Shown here piece after piece: positions 52,922-62,301 of a stretch of DNA of 64,000 bases. How positions within the stretch are numbered: the stretch's first letter is position 1; each line of letters opens with the position of its first letter. This DNA comes from GWE2-40-63 sp050251815 (GTDB taxonomy: Bacteria > Bacteroidota > Bacteroidia > Bacteroidales > SZUA-534). Both the position numbers and the translations under genes were made by a program. A model generated the notes under the pieces. It saw only the letters and a list, made by a program, of their open reading frames with translations. It made no database searches and was not told where the DNA came from. The stretch covers positions 4,311 through 68,310 of the forward strand of contig JBFWMB010000014.1 of the NCBI GenBank assembly GCA_050251815.1, given 5' to 3'.

Positions 52922-53443
52922 CTAAGGAAAGTATTTATTCATTAAGGTATTGTCGATATGGTCGGTCTGCATATGGCAACTGATGCAGGCCGAGCCTTTG
53001 GCAGAAGAAGGTGCCTGAACAGTTTTGTCGGCATTAATATAACCCCACACCCAGCCGTTTTTATCGGCAAATTCATGGTCACTTTGTTTGTACAAAATGG
53101 CATAGCGGTTTATAGTCGATTCATTGCTCCACAATTCTTTTACAATAAGCGAACCTTCGTTAAACACAGTTTGCGCCTTAACTTTTCCGGTAGCATCAAG
53201 ATGAGTGGAGGCGATGGAATTATAGCGGGTTCTTAAAAAAGCTTCGGTATGGCCGCTGGCTGCGCTGCGATTCAGCAAAATATCGGAGTTCTGATACCAG
53301 GTAACTCCTTCGGTTTCGGTGGCCATGTTATAAAGTTCCAAATCGGTGCCACTTATGGGATCTTCTTTTTTGCACGAAACATGCATTAAAACAATTACTA
53401 TCAAAAGTGCTGCTCCAAACGAATAAATAAGCTGTTTTTGCAT
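52922..53443 (-). CDS. Haem-c lipoprotein, cytochrome P460-like
   Basis: A 173-residue protein with a lipobox (VLMHVSCKK, Cys24) and a single haem-c attachment motif near the end, Cys153-x-x-Cys156-His157 (SACISCHMQTDHIDN). The body has WYQNSDILLNRSAASGHTEAFLRTRYN and KQSDHEFADKNGWVWGYINAD, which resemble cytochrome P460 family proteins. P460 enzymes oxidise hydroxylamine, but many relatives are uncharacterised electron carriers, so the activity is not assigned. It requires cytochrome-c maturation genes, none of which are here. Confidence 0.72.
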   Translation of the reverse strand: MQKQLIYSFGAALLIVIVLMHVSCKKEDPISGTDLELYNMATETEGVTWYQNSDILLNRSAASGHTEAFLRTRYNSIASTHLDATGKVKAQTVFNEGSLIVKELWSNESTINRYAILYKQSDHEFADKNGWVWGYINADKTVQAPSSAKGSACISCHMQTDHIDNTLMNKYFP

Positions 53444-53530
53444 AAGGCTACATTTTTGGGTTTAATAAATCAGTTGGATATGAAACAGTTGGATGTTAAA
53501 AAGGTTCAATGCAGCAAGTAATACAGCTGC

Positions 53531-54193
53531 TTATTCACCAAGGTGTTTGTTTTTAATAGCACTTAATGCCAGTTTCCGATCGTTTTCAAAGATGTCTTTA
53601 TGGAAGGCATCAAGTTTGCTAAGGAGTTCAACCAGTGTGTGTTTTTCATTATTATTTAAGTTTCCGGTAACAATTTCAGAAGCCAGGTGCATTTCTTTAA
53701 AAACTTCTACCATTAGTTTTTGTCCTTTGGGAGTAATGCTGACACTTTTTGAACGCTTATCATTTGGATTTTCTTCTTCCTTAATCAATTCATTAGAAAG
53801 CAGTCGTTTAATAATGTCTGCTCCTGAGGTTACCGAATCGAGTAGGTTATAATGTATTAGTTCACTTTTGGTCATTTGCTCATGAAACATAAGCGTAGCC
53901 ATAAAACTGTAGTCGTCCATTCCGCTAAGGATAGTATTTGATAGTATTTTCTTACTGTAAACACGGGCGTATTTTCCCATTCGGCCAATTAAAATACTTA
54001 TTAAGGCATTTACAGGTTGGCGATAAATGGGTTCGCTGCTTTTTAATGGTTCAATAGCGGCATTGGAACTGCTTGGTTTGGTTTCGTTGGCCAGCCACTG
54101 GGCAAAAGCATTGATGTCTTTATGGTTTTGGCCTTGAATGGATTCAAATTTTTCCAAATGCTGTATTAGTTCATTGAGCAGTTGGTATTTCAT
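53531..54193 (-). CDS. MarR-family transcriptional regulator, extended
   Basis: A 220-residue regulator with a winged-helix core in the C-terminal two thirds: YSFMATLMFHEQMTKSELIHYNLLDSVTSGADIIKRLLSNELIKEEENPNDKRSKSVSITPKGQKLM, the hallmark of MarR proteins. It is longer than the usual 140-160 residues because of an N-terminal helical extension of about 65 residues. It is divergent from a TonB receptor gene, with a perfect 16-bp palindrome between them. It therefore probably controls that receptor and itself, perhaps in response to a ligand imported by it. Confidence 0.85.
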   Translation of the reverse strand: MKYQLLNELIQHLEKFESIQGQNHKDINAFAQWLANETKPSSSNAAIEPLKSSEPIYRQPVNALISILIGRMGKYARVYSKKILSNTILSGMDDYSFMATLMFHEQMTKSELIHYNLLDSVTSGADIIKRLLSNELIKEEENPNDKRSKSVSITPKGQKLMVEVFKEMHLASEIVTGNLNNNEKHTLVELLSKLDAFHKDIFENDRKLALSAIKNKHLGE

Positions 54194-54203
54194 ACATTAG
54201 TGA

Positions 54204-54219
54204 ATTACGAATTCGTAAT
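54204..54219. promoter_or_regulatory. Palindromic operator candidate between MarR and TonB genes
   Basis: ATTACGAATTCGTAAT is a perfect 16-bp palindrome, the usual size for a MarR dimer site. It lies 11 bp upstream of the marR start and about 90 bp upstream of the receptor start, where binding would block the marR promoter and possibly the receptor promoter. Confidence 0.68.
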
Positions 54220-54310
54220 AAAATTTTGCATTTATTGAAACAAAAGTAGTGAATAAATGTTTTTATGCAACGAAAACGTAATACATTTGAAGATTCAATG
54301 CAAGGAAATT

Positions 54311-56710
54311 ATGAAGATAAAATTATTAATAGCAACTTTTTTATTGCTGGCTTTTAGTAGCTTTTCGCAAAACGGAACACTTGAAGGCGTGGTAAAGAAT
54401 CCGATAAATAACCAGGGGGTACCCTTTGCTAATGTGATAATATATGGAACTACCATAGGTTCTGTTACTGATTTGGATGGCAAATTTCGCTTAACCGGCA
54501 TCGAAGCAGGTTTTGTCAAAGTTCAGGTTTCGTCTATCGGGTACGAAACAATAGTTTCGACTGAGATTTTGGTTACCAATGCCAAAACGGCTTTTATCGA
54601 GATTGAAATGAACGAATCGTCCACACAAATCGAAGAAATTAACGTGAAGGCTTCACCATTTGTCAGACGGGAGGAGAGCCCGCTTTCGATGCGTAGTATT
54701 GGCATTGGCGAGATAGAAAAAAATCCGGGGGGTAACCGCGATATCAGCCGGGTGGTTCAGTCTTTGCCTGGAGTTGCTGGCTCGGTATCGTACCGTAACG
54801 ATTTAATTGTAAGGGGTGGGGGTCCCAGCGAAAACCGTTTCTATCTTGACGATGTGGAGATTCCCAACCTGAACCATTTTGCCACACAAGGTGCGTCGGG
54901 TGGACCAATCGGTATTATTAATGTCGATTTTGTGCGCTCAGTTGATTTTTACAGTGGTGCTTTCCCTGCCAATCGGGGAAATGCGCTTAGCTCAGTGCTC
55001 GAATTCAAACAGGTAGATGGCAATAAAGAAAAGATGAAATTCAGGGCAACCGTTGGTGCATCAGACCTTGCCTTAACCATGGATGGGCCAATTAATGATA
55101 AAACCAGTCTGGTTTTCTCGGCCCGCCGCTCGTATTTGCAATTTTTGTTTGCCGGGCTGGGTTTACCCTTTTTGCCAACCTACAACGATGTGCAATTCAA
55201 GCTTAAAACCCGCATCGACGAGAAAAATGAAATAACTCTAATTGGTTTGGGAGCTATCGATCAGTTTGAATTGAATTTAAATGCCGACGAAACCGAGGAA
55301 CAACGGTATATTGTGGGTTATTTGCCGGTTTTTGAGCAATGGAACTATACAGTTGGGGGCGTTTACAAGCATTATCGGGCACATGGCTACCAAACCCTGG
55401 TATTAAGCAGGAATCACCTGAACAATACTTCGTACAAGTACATTGGCAATATTGAAGTAGATTCGTTAAAAATACTGGATTACAATTCTGACGAAATTGA
55501 AACGAAACTTAGGTACGAGCATACCTGGCGAACTGAGAATAAAACAAAGATTAATATTGGTGCAGGCATGGAATATGCGCAGTATTTTAATGAAACGTTT
55601 CAAATGCGGTTTTTAAATGCCGGTTCTACTGCCATAAATTATGAATCGGATTTGGATTTAGTCAAATGGAGTACTTTTGGGCAGGTAAGCAAAGGTATTC
55701 TTGATGGCCGACTTACCGTTTCGTTAGGATTACGAGCCGATGCCAATAATTATTCGTCCGAAATGTCGAATCTTTTCAAACGGCTAAGTCCGCGCTTGTC
55801 ATTGAGTTACCCTTTTGCCGAAAAATGGGCATTAAACTTTAATACCGGACGGTTTTATCAGCTTCCGGCCTATACCACACTGGGCTATGGCGCACAAAAT
55901 GGTGTTTTAATCAATAAAGCCAATGGAATAAGTTACCTGCAATCTGATCATTTGGTTGGAGGTGTGGAGTATTTACCTAACGAGCAATCAAAGATAACTT
56001 TGGAAGGGTTTTATAAAAAGTATAACAACTACCCATTTTCAGTAAACGATTCCATTGCACTGGCCAGCAAAGGAGGCGATTATGGAACCTTTGGCGACGA
56101 GGAGGTGGTTCCAACGGGCGTTGGCCGTGCCCTGGGGGCAGAATTGTATATGCGTTATACCAATCTTTTTGGATTCAACACCATTCTGTCTTATACGTTT
56201 GTACGCAGCGAGTTTAAAGATGCTTATGGAGCGTATATTCCAACAGCCTGGGATAACAAGCATTTGTTTAATATTACCGCAACCCGCAGTTTCAAAAACC
56301 ATTGGGATTTTGGTTTTAAGTTTCGTTTTGCAGGAGGTGCTCCGTATACACCTTACGATGTTGAAAAAAGTTCTTATGTACTTGCTTGGGATGCACGCCT
56401 ACAGGCTTATCCCGATTATTCCCGTTTCAATCAGAAACGTTTGAATGCATTTACCCAGTTAGATGTTCGTGTCGATAAAAGTTATTTCTTCGATAAATGG
56501 TCGTTGATGGTTTATGTGGATATTCAGAATTTACTAAATGCAAAAGTAGATACACCCGATATTTTAACGGTGGACACAAATCCCGACGGGACAAAAATTA
56601 TTGTAAATCCGGATGCGCCTATTGAGGAACAAAAGTACCAAATGCGCTATATTGTTACCGATGGTAGTGGTACGTTGGTTCCTTCGGTTGGAATTATGAT
56701 TGAATTTTAA
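54311..56710 (+). CDS. TonB-dependent receptor with carboxypeptidase-like N-terminal domain
   Basis: The start at 54311 gives 799 residues with a signal peptide (MKIKLLIATFLLLAFSSFSQ); an upstream extension to 54257 is open but looks non-coding. Residues about 22-110 are a carboxypeptidase regulatory-like domain (GTLEGVVKNPINNQGVPFANVIIYGTTIGSVTDLDGKF). Next is the plug (RDISRVVQSLPGVAGS, DLIVRGGGPSENRFYLDDVEIPN) and then the barrel, ending in Phe. No SusD partner follows, so it is probably a single-component receptor. The divergent MarR-type regulator and palindrome suggest ligand control. The substrate is not readable. Confidence 0.93.
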   Translation: MKIKLLIATFLLLAFSSFSQNGTLEGVVKNPINNQGVPFANVIIYGTTIGSVTDLDGKFRLTGIEAGFVKVQVSSIGYETIVSTEILVTNAKTAFIEIEMNESSTQIEEINVKASPFVRREESPLSMRSIGIGEIEKNPGGNRDISRVVQSLPGVAGSVSYRNDLIVRGGGPSENRFYLDDVEIPNLNHFATQGASGGPIGIINVDFVRSVDFYSGAFPANRGNALSSVLEFKQVDGNKEKMKFRATVGASDLALTMDGPINDKTSLVFSARRSYLQFLFAGLGLPFLPTYNDVQFKLKTRIDEKNEITLIGLGAIDQFELNLNADETEEQRYIVGYLPVFEQWNYTVGGVYKHYRAHGYQTLVLSRNHLNNTSYKYIGNIEVDSLKILDYNSDEIETKLRYEHTWRTENKTKINIGAGMEYAQYFNETFQMRFLNAGSTAINYESDLDLVKWSTFGQVSKGILDGRLTVSLGLRADANNYSSEMSNLFKRLSPRLSLSYPFAEKWALNFNTGRFYQLPAYTTLGYGAQNGVLINKANGISYLQSDHLVGGVEYLPNEQSKITLEGFYKKYNNYPFSVNDSIALASKGGDYGTFGDEEVVPTGVGRALGAELYMRYTNLFGFNTILSYTFVRSEFKDAYGAYIPTAWDNKHLFNITATRSFKNHWDFGFKFRFAGGAPYTPYDVEKSSYVLAWDARLQAYPDYSRFNQKRLNAFTQLDVRVDKSYFFDKWSLMVYVDIQNLLNAKVDTPDILTVDTNPDGTKIIVNPDAPIEEQKYQMRYIVTDGSGTLVPSVGIMIEF

Positions 56711-56857
56711 TAGGGTGCTTTGTATGTGTTAATAGAATATAACCTACGAATGACTAATGGGTTGCATGCTTTTTTCTGACATACTTCGGTTTATAAACTG
56801 AGTTATATCAATTTATTGTAAGCTTGCTGGTTGGGGCTTTTCTATACCTTTACAAGG

Positions 56858-59800
56858 ATGGAAAATCTTCGTTACCTTTTTGCAATATTATTATTGCTTC
56901 TTTATGCCAATTATATTGCTGCACAAAATGTGGGGGTCGAAGAGTATCACCAGGAAAATGGCTTACCAACCGATTTAATCAAAGCTTTTGAAATTGATTC
57001 AGCGGGTTATCTTTGGGTAGCTACCGATGGCGGTGTTGTGCGCTTTGAAGGCAATGAATTTGTTGCTGTTGAGAATATTGAACGGTCATCGAATTATTAT
57101 AAAAGCCTTTTGTTTAGTAAAAAGTTTGGTTTTTTGGCAGCATCTGACGATGGTTTAGTAAGTATTTCATCAAAAGAGCATAACTATACCACCGAATACA
57201 CCCGCAAGCTGATGGGTTTTTCTGACTGGCCCGATTTGAGGTATGCCAAAACCTTGTATGAGGCTTCTGATTCCAGCATCTGGATTGCAACCAATCTTAG
57301 GATTGCCCAACTTACCGCAGATACCATTGTTAATTATGAACTTCCGGCTAATTGCCATACCAATCACTATGTACGAAACCATAAGTTTTTTGAAATTGGT
57401 TCGGTGGTTTATGTAATGTGCCAAAATGGGGGGCTGTTTAAAGTGAATTCCCAAAATGGTGTCCTGGAATTATTGGATTGGAAATTTGCGGGAATTGAAG
57501 TATTTGCTTTGCAGTTGATTGAGAATAATCAGGTTTTGGTGGGCGTACAAAATGGTTTGGTGCTCCTAGAATTCGATTCATCGGGAACTGTTATTTTGGC
57601 TAAAGAACTCGGTTTTCCTTATTCAGTTTCTCATATTGAACCGGTAGCTAGCGGTGTTCTTTATTTGGGAACCTGGTCACACGGTCTTTTTAAAGCACAA
57701 TTTGAGCATAATCAATTAAAATTTGAGCACGTTGCTCTTTCAGAGCAAAAAACCATTAACGATGTATTAATTGATAAACAAAACCAATTATGGCTGGCAA
57801 CTAACTTTGGTGTTACGCTTCTTCGGAACCTCGATTTTAAGCCAGCTTTTACCTATTATACCAAATTCTATATTCACGATATGGAAGCGGTTGATGGGAG
57901 ACTTTATTTTACCGATGGTTGGCGCGTTGCCAGTTTTAATCCGGGAAACAGTGCATTGCATACGGTGTTTAATCAGTGGGAATACCTGATTCACCAATTT
58001 ATTATAAAAAACAACGACTTGTGGGTAGCTACCGACGACGGAAGAATAATTGTTATCAATAAAGGCGTTCCACTTTTGGAATACGATTTTTCTGCAAAAG
58101 GCGGAGCTATAACGGAACTGGTTTTAGGTAACGATGATTTGGTTTGGTTTATTCAAGATAGGAAAAAACCAACTGTAGTCAGTTTTTCATCCGATTTTGA
58201 AGAATCAGAATATGTAATTCCTCTTCCTGACGAAGAGCGCCTTAGGATGTTGAAAATTGCCTCCGATGGTACACTATATTTGGGAGCATCGGGAACACAG
58301 AGTTACCTTTGGCGGTTTAATACCGATGCCCATGTCTTTGAAAACATTAGCGTACCGATTAAAAAAACAAAGAACGCGATTTTTGAAGTTAACGATATGG
58401 AGTTTTATCGTTCAAATAGTTTAGTTCTGGGAACTTCAGAAGGGATCTGGAAGTATACCCCGCTTGATATAAAGCAAATCAATTTGGGTGAGATGAATCA
58501 GGAGCATGTTACTTCTGTGGCCGTTGATAGCCAGGAACGTATTTGGTTTGGTAATTCAAATGGATTAATTTTATGGGACAGTACTTTTGCAATTACATTC
58601 AATAATTACGATGGTATTCCATCAAAAACCAATTCCCTTCGTAATTTACATATCGATGAGTACGGACAAATATGGATGGGAACTAACCTTGGAATGGTTC
58701 AGGGGAAAATAAAAGAAGTATATAAGTGCACTCCCAAACCCAAAATAAGTCACATCGAAAATGAATACCGCAGGGTATATCCTGATGAGCGTAATTCTTT
58801 TCTGGTAAATACTCCCATAAGTATTAAGTTTTCGAACCCACAATACCCGGCAAAATACGTTTCATTTGAGTATCGGCTTTTAAATTCGGAGCAGGAGGGT
58901 TGGATGCCTGTTCAGCGAAACCAGCGGAATCTTGTTTTTACCAACCTTCAGGCTGGCTCCTATAAGCTTCAGCTTAGGGCCATGGGTAAAGGATTCTACA
59001 CCTGGAGCGAGCCTGCCAGCTATGAATTTTCCATCTACAAACGATGGTACCAGAAAGTTTGGGTTTTAACACTTATATACATCGGAATAGTAGTTTCATT
59101 AATTATATACCTGCGTTTAGCCAGTCAAAAAAGCGAACGGGAACGAAAGAAGCTGGAAGCCATTATTGCACAGCGAACTCGGGATCTTCAGGAACAGAAT
59201 GAAGAACTTACCCTGTTAAATTCAAATTTAAAAAGTGCAAAAGACCAGGCTGAGGCAGCAATTAAGTCGAAGGATCGTTTTTTCTCTATTCTAGCCCACG
59301 ATTTAAAAAGTCCATTTAATACACTCATAGGTTTTTCGCAGTTGCTGGTAAATAACCGGGACGATATTTCAGAAGCCGAAATGCAACAATTTCTTGAGGA
59401 AATGCTGCGAACTTCAGAAAATACCTACAAGCTATTGCAAAATCTGCTCGATTGGGCACGTTCTCAAACAGGTGCTTTGCAGATTGAACCGAAACAACTT
59501 TTGCTTAAACCGTTTATTGATGAAGTATTGACCGCAATTACCACTACAGCCAGTCAAAAAGATATTAGTCTGATGGTTGATGTTCCGGAACAACTTGAAA
59601 TATGTGTCGATAAATCAATTATGGCCACGGTATTCCGTAACCTGATTCTTAATGCGGTAAAGTTTTCCTACCCACACAATGTGGTTAAAGTAAAAGCTGT
59701 TGTTCTTGATGAATTTAGGGTTGAAGTTATGGTGATTGACAATGGGGTTGGTATCGATAAGGAAATACTTCCAAAAATATTTTCACTCGACAATAACATA

Positions 59801-59959
59801 TCGACATTGGGAACTGCCCAGGAAAAAGGTACCGGCCTGGGCCTTATTTTGTGTAAAGAGTTTGTAGAAAAAAGCGGAGGTACTATAAAGGTGGATAGCA
59901 AACCGGGAATTGGTAGTACTTTTATTTTACACTTACCCCGCAAACGGTCTGTTTTGTAG
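56858..59959 (+). CDS. Propeller-type sensor histidine kinase
   Basis: I start at the ATG at 56858, directly after an AAGG sequence, giving 1033 residues with a signal peptide (LLLLLYANYIAA). The periplasmic part is two beta-propellers of two-component regulator repeats (YLWVATDGGVVRFEGNEF, LWLATNFGVTLLRNL, RIWFGNSNGLILWD, QIWMGTNLGMVQGK). A Y_Y_Y domain follows (VSFEYRLLNSEQEGW), then one transmembrane helix (VLTLIYIGIVVSLIIYLRL) and a coiled coil. The kinase has the His in ILAHDLKSPFNTLIGF and ATPase motifs VFRNLILNAVKFS, DNGVGID and KGTGLGLIL. It lacks the receiver and AraC domains of full hybrid systems. Confidence 0.92.
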   Translation: MENLRYLFAILLLLLYANYIAAQNVGVEEYHQENGLPTDLIKAFEIDSAGYLWVATDGGVVRFEGNEFVAVENIERSSNYYKSLLFSKKFGFLAASDDGLVSISSKEHNYTTEYTRKLMGFSDWPDLRYAKTLYEASDSSIWIATNLRIAQLTADTIVNYELPANCHTNHYVRNHKFFEIGSVVYVMCQNGGLFKVNSQNGVLELLDWKFAGIEVFALQLIENNQVLVGVQNGLVLLEFDSSGTVILAKELGFPYSVSHIEPVASGVLYLGTWSHGLFKAQFEHNQLKFEHVALSEQKTINDVLIDKQNQLWLATNFGVTLLRNLDFKPAFTYYTKFYIHDMEAVDGRLYFTDGWRVASFNPGNSALHTVFNQWEYLIHQFIIKNNDLWVATDDGRIIVINKGVPLLEYDFSAKGGAITELVLGNDDLVWFIQDRKKPTVVSFSSDFEESEYVIPLPDEERLRMLKIASDGTLYLGASGTQSYLWRFNTDAHVFENISVPIKKTKNAIFEVNDMEFYRSNSLVLGTSEGIWKYTPLDIKQINLGEMNQEHVTSVAVDSQERIWFGNSNGLILWDSTFAITFNNYDGIPSKTNSLRNLHIDEYGQIWMGTNLGMVQGKIKEVYKCTPKPKISHIENEYRRVYPDERNSFLVNTPISIKFSNPQYPAKYVSFEYRLLNSEQEGWMPVQRNQRNLVFTNLQAGSYKLQLRAMGKGFYTWSEPASYEFSIYKRWYQKVWVLTLIYIGIVVSLIIYLRLASQKSERERKKLEAIIAQRTRDLQEQNEELTLLNSNLKSAKDQAEAAIKSKDRFFSILAHDLKSPFNTLIGFSQLLVNNRDDISEAEMQQFLEEMLRTSENTYKLLQNLLDWARSQTGALQIEPKQLLLKPFIDEVLTAITTTASQKDISLMVDVPEQLEICVDKSIMATVFRNLILNAVKFSYPHNVVKVKAVVLDEFRVEVMVIDNGVGIDKEILPKIFSLDNNISTLGTAQEKGTGLGLILCKEFVEKSGGTIKVDSKPGIGSTFILHLPRKRSVL

Positions 59960-60015
59960 CCATTAATTTAATACGGATGCTAATATTTGTCATCATTTAT
60001 TAGTTTAACATGCGC

Positions 60016-60023
60016 TATCTTTG
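60016..60023 (+). promoter_or_regulatory. Candidate -7 promoter box for the DRTGG/HATPase/hydrogenase-like operon
   Basis: TATCTTTG matches TAnnTTTG and lies 41 bp before the ATG at 60065. A TTTG at 59986-59989 is 26 bp further up, longer than the usual spacing. Confidence 0.4.
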
Positions 60024-60064
60024 TTGCAACAATCAGCTTTAAAACTAACTTGAACTTAGTTTCG

Positions 60065-60409
60065 ATGGATATAAAATCGTTGTTAGCACATACTGAGGGT
60101 AATTTAATTACTACCCGAATTTCGGAAGATTCTGTTTTTGAAAATGCCTTTGCATCCGATTTAATGAGCGATGTGCTTACCCTCGATGTAAGTAACACCA
60201 TTCTGATTACCGGTTTGGCAAATTTACAAACCATTCGAACAGCCGAGATGTCAGATATTGAATGTGTGATAATTGGGCGCAATAAAAAAGTAACGCCCGA
60301 TATGCTTGAACTGGCAAACAAAAGCAATATATGCCTAATTGAATCACCTTTTTCAGTTTTTAAAATTTCTGGTATCTTGTACCAAAATGGCATAAAACCC
60401 TTGTATTAA
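60065..60409 (+). CDS. DRTGG-domain protein (first copy)
   Basis: The start at 60065 gives 114 residues. The sequence SVFENAFASDLMSDVLTLDVSNTILITGLANLQTIRTAEMSDIECVIIGRNKKVTPDMLELANKSNICLIES fits the DRTGG domain, a small alpha/beta fold of unknown ligand often linked to CBS domains and to hydrogenase clusters. It is the first gene of a six-gene plus-strand run and overlaps the next gene by one base (TAATG). A second DRTGG gene follows three genes later, suggesting that the two work in pairs or on different ligands. Confidence 0.85.
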   Translation: MDIKSLLAHTEGNLITTRISEDSVFENAFASDLMSDVLTLDVSNTILITGLANLQTIRTAEMSDIECVIIGRNKKVTPDMLELANKSNICLIESPFSVFKISGILYQNGIKPLY

Positions 60410-60837
60410 TGGAATTTAACTTTACCGTTACCGGAGGCGATTTTATCAGTGCTGGACATGCTTCAAGTGAAGTTAAAAAAGTGCTCCAAAAGTTAAATGT
60501 TGATCCTAAGATAACACGCCGGATTGTAGTTGCACTTTACGAAGCCGAAGTTAATATTGTGGCTCATGCTTATAGCGGAACCATTAAAGCAAGTATCGAT
60601 ACCGAAAAAGTTACGCTGGTTCTCGACGACAAAGGCCCGGGCATACCCAGCATCGAACAAGCCATGCAGGAAGGCTTTTCAACCGCATCGGAAAAAGTTC
60701 GTGAAATGGGATTCGGAGCCGGAATGGGATTGCCTAATATGAGCAAAAACGCCGACGAATTGCATATAACTTCTGAAGTTAATAAAGGAACCCGGGTAGA
60801 AATTATTACCTATTTAAACAACAAAACCAAAGCATAA
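60409..60837 (+). CDS. RsbW-like anti-sigma/serine kinase ATPase
   Basis: A 142-residue stand-alone GHKL ATPase. It has the N box ALYEAEVNIVAHAYSG, G1 VLDDKGPGIPSIEQAM and the lid GFGAGMGLPNMSKNADEL, as in RsbW and SpoIIAB, which act by partner switching. There is no phospho-acceptor His domain. It overlaps the DRTGG gene and is 16 bp before a hydrogenase-like gene. Its partners are not obvious: no STAS antagonist gene lies in the run, so its target may be encoded elsewhere or be one of the neighbouring proteins. Confidence 0.88.
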   Translation: MEFNFTVTGGDFISAGHASSEVKKVLQKLNVDPKITRRIVVALYEAEVNIVAHAYSGTIKASIDTEKVTLVLDDKGPGIPSIEQAMQEGFSTASEKVREMGFGAGMGLPNMSKNADELHITSEVNKGTRVEIITYLNNKTKA

Positions 60838-60853
60838 GTTTACATTCAGTATT

Positions 60854-62218
60854 ATGGACAAGCCTTTTTTCTTTCATGCGCTAAAAGTTAACGAGCAAAC
60901 CTGTTACGGTTGTTCGCACTGCATGAATGCCTGTCCTACTGAAGCCATTCGGGTTTGGAGTGGTTTGGCCACGATTGATGAAAACAAGTGCATTGATTGT
61001 GGCGAGTGCCAGCGCGTATGTCCGGTTAATGCCATTTATGTTGATGAAGATGCTTTTGATTCCATTTTTAATTTCAAATACCGGATAGCTTTGTTCCCTT
61101 CGGTTTTTATCGGACAGTTTCCTGAAGAGGTAAAAGCCAGTCAGATATACAGCGTGTTGCACGAAATAGGTTTTACCCATGTGTTTGAGGTGGAACGGGC
61201 TGTTGAAATTCTTAATGAAGCCATTTTGGAATATCAATCCAAAGAAGGGCTCGAATTGCCGGTTATTTCATCGTTTTGTCCGGCAGTAATCCGACTGGTT
61301 CAGGTAAAATTTCCTTCGCTGGTCGATAATATTCTAAAACTGGGTACACCCAGTGATATAGCGGCGCAATTTCTCAAACGCAAACTTATCGATCAAGGAA
61401 TTCCTGAAGATGAAATTGGGATTTTTTATGTTACTCCTTGTGCAGCAAAAATAGCAGCTATAAAAAGTCCGGTAGGAGAAGAGGAATCGGTGGTCGATGG
61501 CGCAATAAATATGAACAGCCTTTTTAATCGGGTGTATCGTAAAATAATGGATGGGTCGGGCAAGCAGTCCTCCGGGTCAGGTTCAACCGAGTTGTTCGAT
61601 TACGAAGTTCTTTGGACTTTAACTAAAGGCGAATCCTCACGCGTTAACGGCCGCAGTTTGGCAATCGATGGAATTTATAATGTAATGGAGTTTCTGGAAA
61701 AACTGGAAAATCAGGAGATTGAAGGACTCGATTATATTGAATGCCGAGCTTGCCACGAAGGATGTGCCGGAGGAATACTAAGCACCGAAAACCGTTTTTT
61801 GGTAGTTGAACGCTTGCAAAAAAGGGTGGAACGGAATCGAAAAAAGAATCAGTTTAGTTCTTCAGGAATAAATCATTACAAGGAATATTTACGCAGTAAA
61901 TTACCTCTGGGTGAGGTAGTTCCGCGTTCAATGATGATGCTTGATGTAGACATGGCAGCTGCCATGAAAAAAATGCAAAAAGCCCAGAAAATCGAAGCTC
62001 AATTACCCGGTATCGATTGTGGTGCTTGTGGCGCTCCCAGTTGCCGGGCGCTTAGTGAAGACATTGTTAAAGGAAATGCAACCCTTTCGCATTGTGTTTT
62101 TATACAAAAAGTATTAATGAAAAATAGTGAAATTAATATGGATACCGCCTTTGCAATTATCGATAAAATTTGGGGCGACCGAAAAACAGTAAAAGGAACA
62201 CTCAAAGACAATACCTGA
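60854..62218 (+). CDS. Sensory-type [FeFe]-hydrogenase-like iron-sulfur protein
   Basis: A 454-residue protein. It has two [4Fe-4S] ferredoxin clusters (Cys17/20/23/27 and Cys46/49/52/56), a region like the [FeFe]-hydrogenase H-domain (about 75-340), and a C-terminal [4Fe-4S] domain (Cys389/392/397/414 in IDCGACGAPSCRALS). Probable H-cluster ligands are kept: Cys142 (SSFCPA), Cys196 (VTPCAAK), Cys300 and Cys304 (RACHEGC). The proton-relay cysteine before Cys142 is Phe141 (FCP for CCP), as expected for a sensory rather than catalytic enzyme. It lacks a PAS domain and lies between DRTGG and ATPase genes. It may signal hydrogen or redox state. Confidence 0.85.
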   Translation: MDKPFFFHALKVNEQTCYGCSHCMNACPTEAIRVWSGLATIDENKCIDCGECQRVCPVNAIYVDEDAFDSIFNFKYRIALFPSVFIGQFPEEVKASQIYSVLHEIGFTHVFEVERAVEILNEAILEYQSKEGLELPVISSFCPAVIRLVQVKFPSLVDNILKLGTPSDIAAQFLKRKLIDQGIPEDEIGIFYVTPCAAKIAAIKSPVGEEESVVDGAINMNSLFNRVYRKIMDGSGKQSSGSGSTELFDYEVLWTLTKGESSRVNGRSLAIDGIYNVMEFLEKLENQEIEGLDYIECRACHEGCAGGILSTENRFLVVERLQKRVERNRKKNQFSSSGINHYKEYLRSKLPLGEVVPRSMMMLDVDMAAAMKKMQKAQKIEAQLPGIDCGACGAPSCRALSEDIVKGNATLSHCVFIQKVLMKNSEINMDTAFAIIDKIWGDRKTVKGTLKDNT

Positions 62219-62301
62219 GAAATGTGTTGATGCTTTTTGAGCAAAAACCAAATAGAGCGACAAAATAAAACACCATTTATAAACAATAAAATGCATTCGA
62301 A

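Noticed and set aside
60854..62218. Catalytic hydrogenase subunit HydA
   Set aside because: The proton-relay Cys is Phe and the protein is short; the domain order fits a sensory member better.
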